Shown: positions 35,829 through 45,246, numbered from the stretch's first letter. The stretch: DNA of 64,000 nucleotides from Bradyrhizobium lablabi (GCF_018131005.1 NZ_JAFCJK010000003.1:1-64000); one strand, 5' to 3'. Program-made: numbers and translations. Notes: a model not told the origin generated them from the sequence alone.

Positions 35829-37433
35829 GAGGAGCGACGCAGTCGCGCGTGACTCGATCAGCGTCGCCAGCACGCGCCAGCGGAAGAAGGTGGTGTCCGG
35901 CGGCGGCGAGAGCTCCGGGGTCCAGCCGGTCAGCTTCTCGAGCGCATAAGTGTCCATCACCATGCCGCGCCAGGTGCGCGCGACGTGCTCGAGCGGCTGC
36001 CGCACGGCTGACGTCTCGCCCCACAGCGGCAGATTGCTGTCGGACTCGCGCCCGACATAGAGGCCGATATGATCCCTGATCTGGTCCATGCCGGGATCGG
36101 CGAAGCCCTGGAAGCGGCCGCGCTCATTGACCTGGATCACGGGGACGCGACCGTTCAGGAACCAGCGTAACATCGCATAGGTGCGATAGTCGGTGGTTGC
36201 GATCCAGGTCGCACCGGTCTCCTGCAACTGCGCTTGCGCGCGCGCGGCAATCGTCTCGAAACCGGCCTCGCCGCCGATCGGGTCAGTACGGCCGATCAGA
36301 TTCCAGGGCGCCACTGTGTAATAGAGGAAGACCGAGACGACGAAGACGATGCCGGTGACGATCGCGATCCGCGCCCAGGACATCGTCGACTTGATCATCC
36401 AGGCCGGCCAGCGCTCGAACGGCAGCCGCGTGATGTTGATGGCGGTGGCGGCAAAGCCGGCCGGCCACAGGAACATCGGCCAGGTGTCGCCGACCCGCAG
36501 CGTGAGCGATTTCCAGCAGAAATAGGCGAACGGCACGATGACCGCCGTCGACAGCAGGATCGCGACCGGCTCGCGATTGCGATAGCCGCGCCACGCTGAC
36601 AGCGCCACGCCTGACAGCACCACCGGCAGGAGCACGAAGCCGACGAGGCCGAGCTGCATCCCTATGAATTCGCTGAAGGTGCGCAACGACACATCGCGCA
36701 CCGCAACCGCGCGCACCGCCTGGAAGCGGAACGATGCCCAGTCGTGCTGCGCATTCCAGATCAGCACCGGCGAGAAGACGGCGATTGCGATCAATGCCGC
36801 GAGATAAGGATACGGGCTGCGTAGCCAGCGCCCTCTCCAGTCCGGCACCAGCGCGAAGGCCAGCACGGCCGGTGCCAGCATGATGGCGGTGAATTTCGAC
36901 AACAACGACAGCCCGGCAAACAGGCCGGCGGCGAGCCACCAGCGCCCGTCATTGCTGTTCGCAAGCCGCACCAGCGACCACAGCATCGCCACCGCAAACG
37001 GGATCAGCGCCGTATCCGGCGCGACCTTGGCCATCAGCAGGCCGTAGTAAAGCGCGGCTTCCGGCATCAGCACCGCGAGCATGACGGCGCGGACATTGTT
37101 GCGGGTCGCTCGGCGGACGATATCAGCGAGCAGGAGCTGGGTCACCAGCATCGCCACGATCCCGGCAAAGCGGACGCCGAGATTGATGTCGCCGAAGATC
37201 GCGGTGCCGAGACGGATGAACCAGGCGACCATGGGTGGATGGTCGAGGAAGGACAGCACGCACTCCTTCGACCACGTCCAGTAATATGCCTCGTCGGTGC
37301 GCAGATCGAGCACGCTCGCATAGATCAACCGCATCACCGTCATCGCAGCGACCAGCGCCACGACGCCACGCCAGCGCAACGCACGTGAACGGGCTGGTTT
37401 GATGCTGGTCTTATCGGACAAAGCTATCGTCAC
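35796..37433 (-). CDS. family 39-type glycosyltransferase (PMT/ArnT-like membrane protein)
   Basis: A 545-residue polytopic membrane protein with about ten to twelve helices and a periplasmic C-terminal part. The first loop carries the GT39/ArnT active-site acid pair in LRTDEAYYWTWSKE (Asp47, Glu48), then FLDHPPMVAWFIRLGT. Such enzymes transfer a sugar from an isoprenoid-phosphate carrier to lipid or protein acceptors in the periplasm. The final residues (ASLLPRPACGERAG) are encoded by an intergenic repeat copy, so the natural C-terminus was probably extended by insertion of that element. It is divergent from the cyclase gene at 37551. Acceptor unknown. Confidence 0.87.
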   Translation of the reverse strand: MTIALSDKTSIKPARSRALRWRGVVALVAAMTVMRLIYASVLDLRTDEAYYWTWSKECVLSFLDHPPMVAWFIRLGTAIFGDINLGVRFAGIVAMLVTQLLLADIVRRATRNNVRAVMLAVLMPEAALYYGLLMAKVAPDTALIPFAVAMLWSLVRLANSNDGRWWLAAGLFAGLSLLSKFTAIMLAPAVLAFALVPDWRGRWLRSPYPYLAALIAIAVFSPVLIWNAQHDWASFRFQAVRAVAVRDVSLRTFSEFIGMQLGLVGFVLLPVVLSGVALSAWRGYRNREPVAILLSTAVIVPFAYFCWKSLTLRVGDTWPMFLWPAGFAATAINITRLPFERWPAWMIKSTMSWARIAIVTGIVFVVSVFLYYTVAPWNLIGRTDPIGGEAGFETIAARAQAQLQETGATWIATTDYRTYAMLRWFLNGRVPVIQVNERGRFQGFADPGMDQIRDHIGLYVGRESDSNLPLWGETSAVRQPLEHVARTWRGMVMDTYALEKLTGWTPELSPPPDTTFFRWRVLATLIESRATASLLPRPACGERAG

Positions 37434-37550
37434 GGCGCGCTTTTTGTTCGACTCTCAGGCAGGTGTCAACGTGCGGCGTCGCCGTTATCCGCCTGCGCGC
37501 GGGCCAGTAATGGTGTTCACGCCGGGAATTAAACACTACACTTGCCAATC

Positions 37551-39296
37551 ATGAATCATATGGCCTCACCCTCGCGCGAACATTTGCAGGAGATGGTCCG
37601 CGGAGTCGGCCTGCGGCAGGTTCGGCTCACCTGCGGCGTGATCCTGTTTACCTATCTGCTCAGCCATTTCCTCAACCATGCGCTCGGCAATATCTCGATG
37701 GAGGCGTTGGCGACCGGGGTCTACTACCACACGCTTTTCTGGCACTTTCTGCCCATCTCCATCCTGTTCTACAGCGCTTGCCTGGCGCATGCCGGGCTCG
37801 GCATATGGGCACTGTACCAGCGGCGGGAGTTCCGCTGGAAAGCGCTCGAGCCTTTGCAACTGGTGCTCGGGCTGAGCATCCCGATGCTGGTGATCGCCCA
37901 TATCGTCGGCGTGCGTCTCGGCTATTCCCTGTTCGGGCATCAAAAGCTCTACCCACAGGAATTATACGTGTTCTTCATCGCTTCGCCCTACCGGCTGTGG
38001 ACCATGCTCGCGGTGCTGGTGATCGCCTGGGTGCATGGCTGCATCGGCCTGTATTTCTGGCTGCGGTTGCGATCCTTCTTCAAGCGCGTGGCGCCGTTCC
38101 TGCTTGCCGCCGCGGTATTGATCCCCACCCTGGCGATGCTGGGCATCTACCAGGGCGGCCGCCTCGCCTTGTCCGACTATGAGGATGCCGACTGGCGGCA
38201 GCAGACCCTATCGGTCGAGAAGGTCGGGACGGTGGCGCAGCAGAATGTGCTCGACCGCATCACCAGCGGCATGACGATCGGCTATCTCGGCCTGCTCGGC
38301 CTTGCCCTGGTCGCGCGCGGCGCGCGCGCCCTGCTCGACCGCCGCCGCGGCATGATCGCGCTGTCCTACGGCAACGGCCGGACCATCCGCGTGCCGAAGG
38401 GATTGAGCGTACTGGAGGCGAGCCTACGCAACAATGTTCCGCATGCGAGCATCTGCGGCGGCCGAGCGCGCTGCTCGACCTGTCGCATCCGCATCATCGG
38501 CGACTGCACCGGATTGCCCGATCCCTCGCCACGCGAAGCCTTCGTGCTGCACCGTGTCGGCAGCGACGACCCGTCGATCCGCCTCGCCTGCCAGTTGCGG
38601 CCCACCGCCGACCTCTCCTTCTTCCAGCTATTCTTGCCGCACACGATGTCGGCGAATGCGCATGCGTCGAATCCTGCGCGAATCGGCCAGGAGCGTTATC
38701 TCGTCAGCCTGTTCGTCGACATGCGCGGCTCGACGCAGCTTGCCGAGACGCGCCTGCCATTCGACACCGTGTTCATCGTCAACCGCTTCCTCGGCGCGGT
38801 GTCGCAGGCAGTGCTGGAAGCCGGCGGCCGGCCAAACCAGTTCGTCGGCGACGGCATGCTGGCGCTGTTCGGGCTCAGCACCGGCCGGCAGGACGCCTGC
38901 CGGCAGGCGCTGCGGGCAGCGGCAATGATCGCGGCCAATATCGACGAACTGAACGAATTCCTGAGCCATGATCTGCGCGAATCGATCCGCTTCGGCATCG
39001 GCATCCATGGCGGAGAGGTGATCGTCGGCGATATCGGCTATCGCGATCACATGGTGTTCACCGCGCTCGGCGATGCCGTCAACGTGGCGGCAAGGCTGCA
39101 GGACATGACCAAGGGACTGGCTTGCGAGGCTGTCATCTCGGATGAAGTGCGCGCCACTTCAGGGCTCGCCGACGACGCACTGCCCGCGCAGGAGGTCACG
39201 ATTCGCGGTCGTAACGAGCCGATGATCGTGCGTTTGGTGAAGGACGCGCGACCTCTTTCCGCGCTGTCGCGCGACAAGCAGATCGCTGCGGCTTGA
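37551..39296 (+). CDS. CyaC-like membrane adenylate cyclase with haem-type anchor and [2Fe-2S] domain
   Basis: A 581-residue three-part protein. Residues 15-270 form about six membrane helices with several histidines (LSHFLNHALG, YHTLFWHFLP, CLAHAGLG, AHIVGV, WVHGCIG), resembling the dihaem anchor of succinate:quinone oxidoreductases. Residues 275-365 are a ferredoxin domain with Cys302, Cys308, Cys311 and Cys347 (C-x5-C-x2-C...C). Residues 385-560 are a class III cyclase, with metal aspartates in SLFVDMRGSTQL and FVGDGMLALFGL and the ALGDAVNVAARLQ segment. The layout matches the redox/quinone-responsive CyaC described in Sinorhizobium meliloti. No strong ribosome-binding site is present; ATG 37551, ATG 37560 or TTG 37542 could be the start. 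Confidence 0.88.
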   Translation: MNHMASPSREHLQEMVRGVGLRQVRLTCGVILFTYLLSHFLNHALGNISMEALATGVYYHTLFWHFLPISILFYSACLAHAGLGIWALYQRREFRWKALEPLQLVLGLSIPMLVIAHIVGVRLGYSLFGHQKLYPQELYVFFIASPYRLWTMLAVLVIAWVHGCIGLYFWLRLRSFFKRVAPFLLAAAVLIPTLAMLGIYQGGRLALSDYEDADWRQQTLSVEKVGTVAQQNVLDRITSGMTIGYLGLLGLALVARGARALLDRRRGMIALSYGNGRTIRVPKGLSVLEASLRNNVPHASICGGRARCSTCRIRIIGDCTGLPDPSPREAFVLHRVGSDDPSIRLACQLRPTADLSFFQLFLPHTMSANAHASNPARIGQERYLVSLFVDMRGSTQLAETRLPFDTVFIVNRFLGAVSQAVLEAGGRPNQFVGDGMLALFGLSTGRQDACRQALRAAAMIAANIDELNEFLSHDLRESIRFGIGIHGGEVIVGDIGYRDHMVFTALGDAVNVAARLQDMTKGLACEAVISDEVRATSGLADDALPAQEVTIRGRNEPMIVRLVKDARPLSALSRDKQIAAA

Positions 39297-39600
39297 ATAC
39301 CCCGCGCTGAATGGCCAGGCGCACTTGCGTCGTGGCCGCCGCCCTGGCGCCAATTCGAACGTCAGGCCGCGGCACCGTCCATTTGCCAACGGCTCGCCGC
39401 CCGATCCTGTGATTTGCTGGTAGGCGAGAATCGCGGTTGGCGCCGAGAGATACATCGCTGGTTGCTCGCCGCAACAATTGGGTCGCCATGATGAGACTGG
39501 CGCGAAGCCTTGTTGAAGGCAAGGCGACCGTAAGTCGGCCTTGTTCCAAATTGGTTGTGGTGCTATGCCACAACAACCTCTCGAAGACGGTTTTGCGGGG
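39297..39600. other. non-coding gap between cyclase and acyltransferase
   Basis: No gene is supported. The acyltransferase frame is open to 39541 but lacks a clear ribosome-binding site anywhere, so part of 39541-39600 may be coding. No hairpin terminator is obvious after the cyclase stop. Confidence 0.4.
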
Positions 39601-41577
39601 ATGGAAATTTGTACTAAGCCGGGTTATCGCCCGGATATTGATGGTCTTCGTGCGGTTGCGGTGCTTTCGGTCCTCGCGTTTCACTATGGTGCGCCGATCC
39701 GCGGCGGGTTCACCGGTGTGGACGTGTTTTTCGTCATCAGCGGATTTCTGATAACCCAGGTTCTGGCGACCGAGATCGCTGCCGGCACGTTCTCCGTTGT
39801 CGCGTTCTACGATCGCCGGATGCGACGGATTCTGCCAGCGCTCCTGACCATGCTGGCCACAGTTCTCCTGGCCGGAAGGCTGCTGCTTTCCCCCGGCGAC
39901 TACGCATCGCTCGCAAAGAGCACGGCTGCGGCCGCGTTCGGCGTATCGAACTTCTTCTTCCACGGCCACACCGGCTACTTCGATCAGGCCGCAGACCTGA
40001 TGCCGCTGCTACACACCTGGTCACTCGCGGTCGAGGAGCAGTTTTATCTGGTGTGGCCGCTGCTGTTGCTCGTTCTTGCTGCCGTCGGCTCGCGAATTCC
40101 CATTGCCGCTGCGCTCGCCGCAATCGTGGTCGTTGGATGCGCCGGCAGTATCATCTATTTCCAATATGATCAGAAGGCTGCGTTCTACATGGCGCTGCCG
40201 AGAGCATGGGAGCTTGCGCTCGGCGCGCTGCTGGCTTTCCTGCCCGCCCCGCCGCGCACCGTCGGTGAGATTGTCGCGGTCGTGGGCTTCATTCTCATCG
40301 GGATCGGGTTTACCATCTCGCCGGACAAATTTCCCGGACAGTTCGCCCTCTACCCGTGCATCGGCGCAGCACTGCTGATTTGGCCGCGCGCTCAAAGCAC
40401 GATCTCAAGTCGGATCCTCGGGTTGCTCGCCCCGATCGGACTGATCTCGTACAGCCTGTATCTTTGGCACTGGCCGGTCTGGGTGTACTTCCGGATCTAC
40501 ATCAACAACGGCAGCCCAAGCACAGATGAGTCGATTGCGCTGGCCATCGTTTCAATCATCTTGGCAATACTTTCTTACCGCTACGTTGAACAGCCGTTCC
40601 GCAAGCGTCGCTGGAGCGCGCCGCGCACGGTGTCGGCCGGCCTTGCCTGCATCATAACGTTGTTCTGCGCGTCGATGTACGTCGATAGCGCCGATGGGCT
40701 GCCGCAACGTATCCCGCCCGGAGGGCAGGCCATGCGCAGCCTCGAGGTCATGTGGGACTGGCCATGTAACGAAGTCCCGATCGATGTGCTTCGCGGCACA
40801 TATTGCGTGTTCGGACACCCCTGGCAGACCGCGAAGCGCAAGACGGTCATCTGGGGCGACAGCCACGCGCAACATTTTGCACCGGTCCTTGATGCCATCA
40901 ATAGAGACCCCGAGCGATCATTCCTGGTGTTTGCCGGTTGCCCGGCGGCGCTTGGAGGCGAAATATTCATTATCAATTTCGATCCAGTCTACAAGGACCG
41001 TTGCAAGCGCTTCCATTTGGGCGGCATGAAGCTTCTCAAGGAAGACCCGTCGATAGATCAGGTGATCTTGCCATCGAATTGGTACGAACTGCCCTGGCGA
41101 ATTGAAGGACATAAGGAGGACGGGCTGCCGGCAGTGACCCGCGCACTGACGAACCTCATCCGGACAACGTCGGCGCCGGATCGACACTTCGTTCTCATCG
41201 GAATGGTGCCCCACCTTCCCGCGGAAGTCGTTGAGTGCGCCATCCGCTCCAGCACTCAACTCTTGAGACGACGTTGCGATTCCACAGTCCGGTTTGCCGA
41301 TGCCGTTGCCGTCAAGCAGCTGTCAGTCGCAACCGACGCCATGTTGCAAGACATCGCGACATCGCTTCCCAACGTCGCGGCCGTGCTCCCGAGTGAGGAA
41401 TTGTGCCGGAATGACGCCTGCGACGTGTATTTGAACGGCGAATTTCTCTATCGCGATGTGGGCCACATCCGCCGCAATTTGCGCTTGCAGACGAGGAAGG
41501 ATTTCGCCGCGAAGATCGGATTGACCGCCACGCTGGCCGCCATTCGGCCAAGCCTGCCTGGTGCTAAGACTCGATAA
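39601..41577 (+). CDS. OafA/YrhL-type acyltransferase with C-terminal SGNH domain
   Basis: A membrane O-acyltransferase of about 658 residues. The acyltransferase-3 part has YRPDIDGLRAVAVLSVLAFH, FTGVDVFFVISGFLIT, RRMRRILPAL and LLHTWSLAVEEQFYLVWPLL, with about ten helices to residue 360. The periplasmic C-terminal SGNH hydrolase-like domain has the catalytic Ser block VIWGDSHAQHF and the closing Asp-His in YRDVGHIRR. Such proteins acetylate or otherwise acylate surface polysaccharide, peptidoglycan or Nod-type glycans. Start uncertain: ATG 39601, ATG 39565 or TTG 39541; none has a good ribosome site. Two unknown genes follow on the same strand and may belong with it. Confidence 0.88.
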   Translation: MEICTKPGYRPDIDGLRAVAVLSVLAFHYGAPIRGGFTGVDVFFVISGFLITQVLATEIAAGTFSVVAFYDRRMRRILPALLTMLATVLLAGRLLLSPGDYASLAKSTAAAAFGVSNFFFHGHTGYFDQAADLMPLLHTWSLAVEEQFYLVWPLLLLVLAAVGSRIPIAAALAAIVVVGCAGSIIYFQYDQKAAFYMALPRAWELALGALLAFLPAPPRTVGEIVAVVGFILIGIGFTISPDKFPGQFALYPCIGAALLIWPRAQSTISSRILGLLAPIGLISYSLYLWHWPVWVYFRIYINNGSPSTDESIALAIVSIILAILSYRYVEQPFRKRRWSAPRTVSAGLACIITLFCASMYVDSADGLPQRIPPGGQAMRSLEVMWDWPCNEVPIDVLRGTYCVFGHPWQTAKRKTVIWGDSHAQHFAPVLDAINRDPERSFLVFAGCPAALGGEIFIINFDPVYKDRCKRFHLGGMKLLKEDPSIDQVILPSNWYELPWRIEGHKEDGLPAVTRALTNLIRTTSAPDRHFVLIGMVPHLPAEVVECAIRSSTQLLRRRCDSTVRFADAVAVKQLSVATDAMLQDIATSLPNVAAVLPSEELCRNDACDVYLNGEFLYRDVGHIRRNLRLQTRKDFAAKIGLTATLAAIRPSLPGAKTR

Positions 41578-41700
41578 CCGACATCGGAACGCAGGCGGCG
41601 GATGTATCCGCGAAAGCGCGATCTAGCACGGTCTTCGTCTGCGGCGCTGCCCGGCGTTGCTCTCCACAAGATTGCATGATAGCATATACGCTCGTTTTGG

Positions 41701-42486
41701 GTGCACAACTTCGCAATTGGTGTCATTTTGGTGCAACGGAGACTCCTCGTTCCATCACTCGCTTCGATCGGCTACGAACCCGGCTTTGCCGTAAGGACAA
41801 ATGCCAGCTTGATCCGGGTGAGGACGTTTCAGAACGGCTCACTCACGTCGACCTTCGAGACGCGGCCTCGCAATCTCAATCGTTTTTGGCGATCGCAATG
41901 GGCGAGGGATCTGCCGGTTTTGGCTAACGAACTTCACACTGTTGAACTCGAGGGTGAGACTAATTCGGAGTTCGAGGGAGAGTTGCTGTTTCGAAACGGC
42001 CAGCAGCAAAACGCGGTGCTGACCGGCCTTGTTCCTCTCCGGGCGCCCGGCTTCAAATTTTCGCCGATTCTGCATCAGGCGCATTATAACGTGCTGTTCG
42101 ATCAGTTTGAGACCAGTGTTGCTTTTGCGAATCTGGCTGGAGAAGGCGATCCGCCAGCGCATCCCAACAAGCTTCAGGTCGAGTTCAGAAATCTGAAGGC
42201 GGACGTGCTGGTCGTGACCGAAATCGAAATCGGATATAACTCGACTTATCTTCTCCCGGTTCGAGGGCTGGCCCAGATCCATGGCACCCCGGTCGATCGG
42301 GGCCTGTCTCTTCGTATCCGTGGCGGCTCGAGTCAGTTCGCGATTTTCACGGTCTTCCAAAATCACTCTAGTGGAGCCCTTGGCATCGAGCACTCGCTGC
42401 CTCCGATGTATTTTACCGAGGCGCCCTTCAATCCTGAACTGCGCCCGCGCTTTCAAAAGGCGGCGTTCGGAGACTTGAGGTCATGA
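41701..42486 (+). CDS. hypothetical protein, partner of the following gene
   Basis: I do not recognise this 261-residue protein. It lacks a signal peptide and membrane helices. The sequence alternates short polar and hydrophobic stretches (VELEGETNSEFEGELLFRNG, YNVLFDQFETSVAFANLAGE, VEFRNLKADVLVVTEIEI), suggesting a beta-sandwich. The start is a GTG (41701) without a ribosome-binding site; a second GTG at 41731 would also serve. It overlaps the next gene by 4 bases. Base composition is less GC-rich than the surrounding core genes, hinting at acquisition together with the acyltransferase. Confidence 0.65.
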   Translation: MHNFAIGVILVQRRLLVPSLASIGYEPGFAVRTNASLIRVRTFQNGSLTSTFETRPRNLNRFWRSQWARDLPVLANELHTVELEGETNSEFEGELLFRNGQQQNAVLTGLVPLRAPGFKFSPILHQAHYNVLFDQFETSVAFANLAGEGDPPAHPNKLQVEFRNLKADVLVVTEIEIGYNSTYLLPVRGLAQIHGTPVDRGLSLRIRGGSSQFAIFTVFQNHSSGALGIEHSLPPMYFTEAPFNPELRPRFQKAAFGDLRS

Positions 42487-43280
42487 CCGCTCTCGTGCCG
42501 AAGATTCTTGCACGCGCGAGCCGAGCGGCCGATGCTTTTCACATGAGGTTGAAGAAGGCCCGCCCGGCTCTGTTTGGACCGCCCATTCGGCAGAACATGA
42601 TCCAGCTTTACCGACACGATGCGGACTTTGACACTATTGTCAGCATTCCACACCATCTGAGCTTCCTTGCGCCCGACACCAATATCGACATCACCTACGC
42701 ATTGCGGGTCTTTGACCGCCATGGCGGGCTCGTCGGTTCCTGCGAGCACCAGGTGAAGCACTTTGAAACGCTTCAAGAGCCGCTTTCGAAATTGCTGGGG
42801 CGCGAGCTTGACGAGCACGGTATGTTTGTCGTGTCCTGTCATTACAGTTCGCCGTCGGGAATCGATTTCCTGGGGATGACATCGCCCCAGTTCATGACGA
42901 TATTCATGCCTCGAGGCGAGCGCACTGCGCCGCAAATCACGCACTCACATCTGTACATGGATCGAGTGCCGCCGCTGAAGTCCAAATATCCGCGCCGGTC
43001 GGCCCTCCTGGAGGGCGACGCGAACCTGACCGGAATCAGCTACTTCCTGATGAACTCCAGCCAAGCTACCACCAATGTGGACCTCACCTTGTCCGGCCCG
43101 GCGAGTTCGCTCGCGCGTTCAGTTAGGTTGAAGCCGTTCGGCACCGGACGGGTCGACATGGATGCGGTTGGCGAAGGGCCTTTCGAGCTCACCTATGAAT
43201 TGGACCGTGCCATCAATCATCGAAAGCCCATCGCATTCAGGCGCTTCGCATCGGGCTTGATCACGGCCGCGCATTCATAG
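42483..43280 (+). CDS. hypothetical protein, beta-rich
   Basis: A 265-residue protein of unknown family. It has no signal peptide. Strands are suggested by NIDITYALRVFDRHGGLVGS, HGMFVVSCHYSSPSGIDFLG, GISYFLMNSSQATTNVDLTL and the Gly/Ser-rich LSGPASSLARSVRL; the order resembles two stacked beta-sandwich modules. His-containing pieces (HSHLYMDRVPP) could bind metal but nothing proves it. The ATG lies within the stop of the preceding gene (ATGA), so the two products are made together and may form a complex. The two proteins look alike in style but I could not align them with confidence. Confidence 0.68.
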   Translation: MTALVPKILARASRAADAFHMRLKKARPALFGPPIRQNMIQLYRHDADFDTIVSIPHHLSFLAPDTNIDITYALRVFDRHGGLVGSCEHQVKHFETLQEPLSKLLGRELDEHGMFVVSCHYSSPSGIDFLGMTSPQFMTIFMPRGERTAPQITHSHLYMDRVPPLKSKYPRRSALLEGDANLTGISYFLMNSSQATTNVDLTLSGPASSLARSVRLKPFGTGRVDMDAVGEGPFELTYELDRAINHRKPIAFRRFASGLITAAHS

Positions 43281-43603
43281 GCCTTTCCGCACAAGGCATT
43301 TACGGGTCCTATGCGATAATCAAAACGTTCCCGTCCGGGGGTGGTTTTGCTTTCTCCCTTCTGTCTTGGGTGAATTGACCCGACATCCAAGTGTCGCGCT
43401 GATGCCGCGGCTGATTAATGCCGCGCGGGGCTGCATCACGGCCGTTGCCGCAACGTGATTTTCCTCACACCTGAACAGACATTCATCAGATTGGCGGCTC
43501 CCGCAGCGCCATCGAACCCGTTTTCCACAGGGAGCGACTGATGGGCGATGGGCAGCACCACAAACCGCGCCGCGAGCGAACTCAAGGCGTGAAGGAGAAG
43601 ACC
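43281..43603. other. non-coding gap before the small secreted protein
   Basis: No gene is supported. The right end carries GTGAAGGAGAAGACC, the ribosome-binding site for ATG 43604. A frame open back to 43541 precedes the signal peptide and is not used. The middle (43400-43460) holds short GC-rich inverted pieces (GCCGCGG / CCGCGCGG) without a T-run. Confidence 0.4.
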
Positions 43604-43843
43604 ATGTTTCGTAAAGTGACGCTTGCCCTCGCGACCGTCGCCACCATCGGCGCCGCCGCTCTGGCGCCGACCGCCGTATCCGCGAAGCCTTTCGGCTGGG
43701 GCGGGCATCCGCAGCATCATCACTTCTGGGGCCCGGGCTTCGGCATCGGGATCGGTTTCGTCAGCAGCAGCTGCTACGTAAGCCGCCTGGTGCTGACGCC
43801 GTACGGCTATCGCTATCGCACCGTGAACGTCTGCCTGGACTGA
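43604..43843 (+). CDS. small secreted Gly/His-rich protein
   Basis: The 79-residue product has a signal peptide (MFRKVTLALATVATIGAAAL, cleavage near VSA). The 55-residue mature part contains a His cluster (GWGGHPQHHHFWGPGFG), then two Cys in SSSCYVSRLVLTPYGYRYRT and VNVCLD that can form one disulfide. Proteins of this kind (GW repeats, then a TPYGYRYR-type tail) are numerous in Bradyrhizobium, with no known function. The ATG follows AAGGAG at 6 bases. A strong hairpin terminator lies 25 bases after the stop. Confidence 0.82.
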   Translation: MFRKVTLALATVATIGAAALAPTAVSAKPFGWGGHPQHHHFWGPGFGIGIGFVSSSCYVSRLVLTPYGYRYRTVNVCLD

Positions 43844-43867
43844 TCGAACCCTCGGGTTTGATTCAAA

Positions 43868-43893
43868 ACCCCGGCCGCCGATGCGGCCGGGGT
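43868..43893 (+). terminator. GC-rich hairpin terminator
   Basis: ACCCCGGCCGC, loop CGAT, GCGGCCGGGGT is a perfect 11-base stem followed by TCGTTCCGTTGTTG, a moderately T-rich tail. It lies just after the small secreted protein gene. Confidence 0.75.
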
Positions 43894-44032
43894 CGTTCCG
43901 TTGTTGCAACGCAATGCGATGACCCGAAAGCATCAATTGACTCCGCGGTCGCCGATGCGACATTTGCGGGCATAAAAAATGAGCGAGTCTGGTGATGACC
44001 GGCTCGGACAGACAAGCTTCGGAGGAAGCGGT

Positions 44033-45235
44033 ATGCTCGATCGACGAGACCTGATGAGGCGCGCCGGCCTGGCGGCGCTGGCGACGGGGCTGGGGTCGAG
44101 AGCAGCGTTCGCGCTCGATAGCGTGACACTGCCTTTCGGCAACGGCGAACGGCCACTGGTGCGTTATCCCCAGAAGCGTCCAATGATCGGCCTGACCAGC
44201 CGCCCACCGCAACTGGAGACGCCGTTTCCGATCTTCAACGACGGTCCGATCACGCCGAACAATGCGTTCTTCGTCCGCTATCACCTCGCCGACATCCCCT
44301 ACAATCTCGACCCCGACAAGTTCACGCTCGAAATCAAGGGCAAGGTCGACAAACCGCTGAACCTGTCGCTGCGGGACATCAGGAAGATGAAGGCGACCGA
44401 GATCGTCGCCGTCAACCAGTGCTCCGGCAACAGCCGCGGCTTCTCCAATCCGCGGGTGGCCGGCGGTCAGCTCGGCAACGGCGCAATGGGCAACGCGCGC
44501 TGGCGCGGCGTGCCGCTCAAGACCGTGCTCGAGATGGCCGGCGTGCAGGCCAGCGCCAAGCAGGTCACCTTCAACGGCATGGACGGCCCGGTCAGCGACA
44601 AGACGCCGGACTTCGTGAAGGCACTCGACATCGATCACGCCCGCGACGGCGAAGTGATGTTGGCCTATGGCATGAACGGCGAGGATCTTCCGTTCCTCAA
44701 TGGCTTCCCGCTTCGCCTCGTGGTGCCCGGCTACTATGGCACCTATTGGGTCAAGCATCTCAACGAGATCACCGTCATCGACGGCGTGTACGACGGCTTC
44801 TGGATGAAATCGGCCTATCGGATCCCGGACACGCCGAACAACGCCGTCGAGCCGGGCACCGCGCCGAAGGCAACCATCCCGATCAATCGCTTCACGGTGC
44901 GCTCGTTCATCACGAGCGTCGCCGACGGCGCCAAGCTGAAGGCCGGCCGCACCACGCTGCTGCGGGGCATCGCCTTCGACGGCGGAAAAGGCATCAAGGA
45001 CGTCGCGGTCTCGACCGATGGGGGCAAGAGCTGGACACCGGCCAAGCTCGGCAAGGATCTCGGCAAATACTCGTTCCGTGAATGGAAGCTCCCGGTGAAG
45101 CTCGCCGAGGGCTCCCATGACTTGCGGGTGCGCGCCACCAACAACGCCGGCGACACCCAGCCGATGGATCCCTTGTGGAATCCGGCGGGCTATTTGCGCA
45201 ATGTGGTCGAAACCGTGCGCGTAACTGCGGCGTGA
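44033..45235 (+). CDS. sorA: sulfite dehydrogenase, molybdenum subunit (SorA-like)
   Basis: A 400-residue sulfite oxidase-family enzyme exported by the Tat system (LDRRDLMRRAGLAALATG). The molybdopterin domain has the Mo-ligating Cys130 in VNQCSGNSRGF, with NNAFFVRYHLADIP before it and GYYGTYWVKHLNEI after. The C-terminal Mo-co dimerisation domain (about 290-400) has the GIAFDGGKGIKDVAVSTDGG pattern. It oxidises sulfite to sulfate in the periplasm and gives electrons to a cytochrome c. A c-type cytochrome gene starts 11 bases downstream, as in the SorAB pair. The ATG is set by GGAGG 7 bases upstream. Confidence 0.93.
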   Translation: MLDRRDLMRRAGLAALATGLGSRAAFALDSVTLPFGNGERPLVRYPQKRPMIGLTSRPPQLETPFPIFNDGPITPNNAFFVRYHLADIPYNLDPDKFTLEIKGKVDKPLNLSLRDIRKMKATEIVAVNQCSGNSRGFSNPRVAGGQLGNGAMGNARWRGVPLKTVLEMAGVQASAKQVTFNGMDGPVSDKTPDFVKALDIDHARDGEVMLAYGMNGEDLPFLNGFPLRLVVPGYYGTYWVKHLNEITVIDGVYDGFWMKSAYRIPDTPNNAVEPGTAPKATIPINRFTVRSFITSVADGAKLKAGRTTLLRGIAFDGGKGIKDVAVSTDGGKSWTPAKLGKDLGKYSFREWKLPVKLAEGSHDLRVRATNNAGDTQPMDPLWNPAGYLRNVVETVRVTAA

Positions 45236-45246
45236 GGAGAAGCACC

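Noticed and set aside
43436..45118. 560-codon open frame on the minus strand
   Set aside because: Antisense to sorA and the small secreted gene; no recognisable domain and it crosses a terminator.
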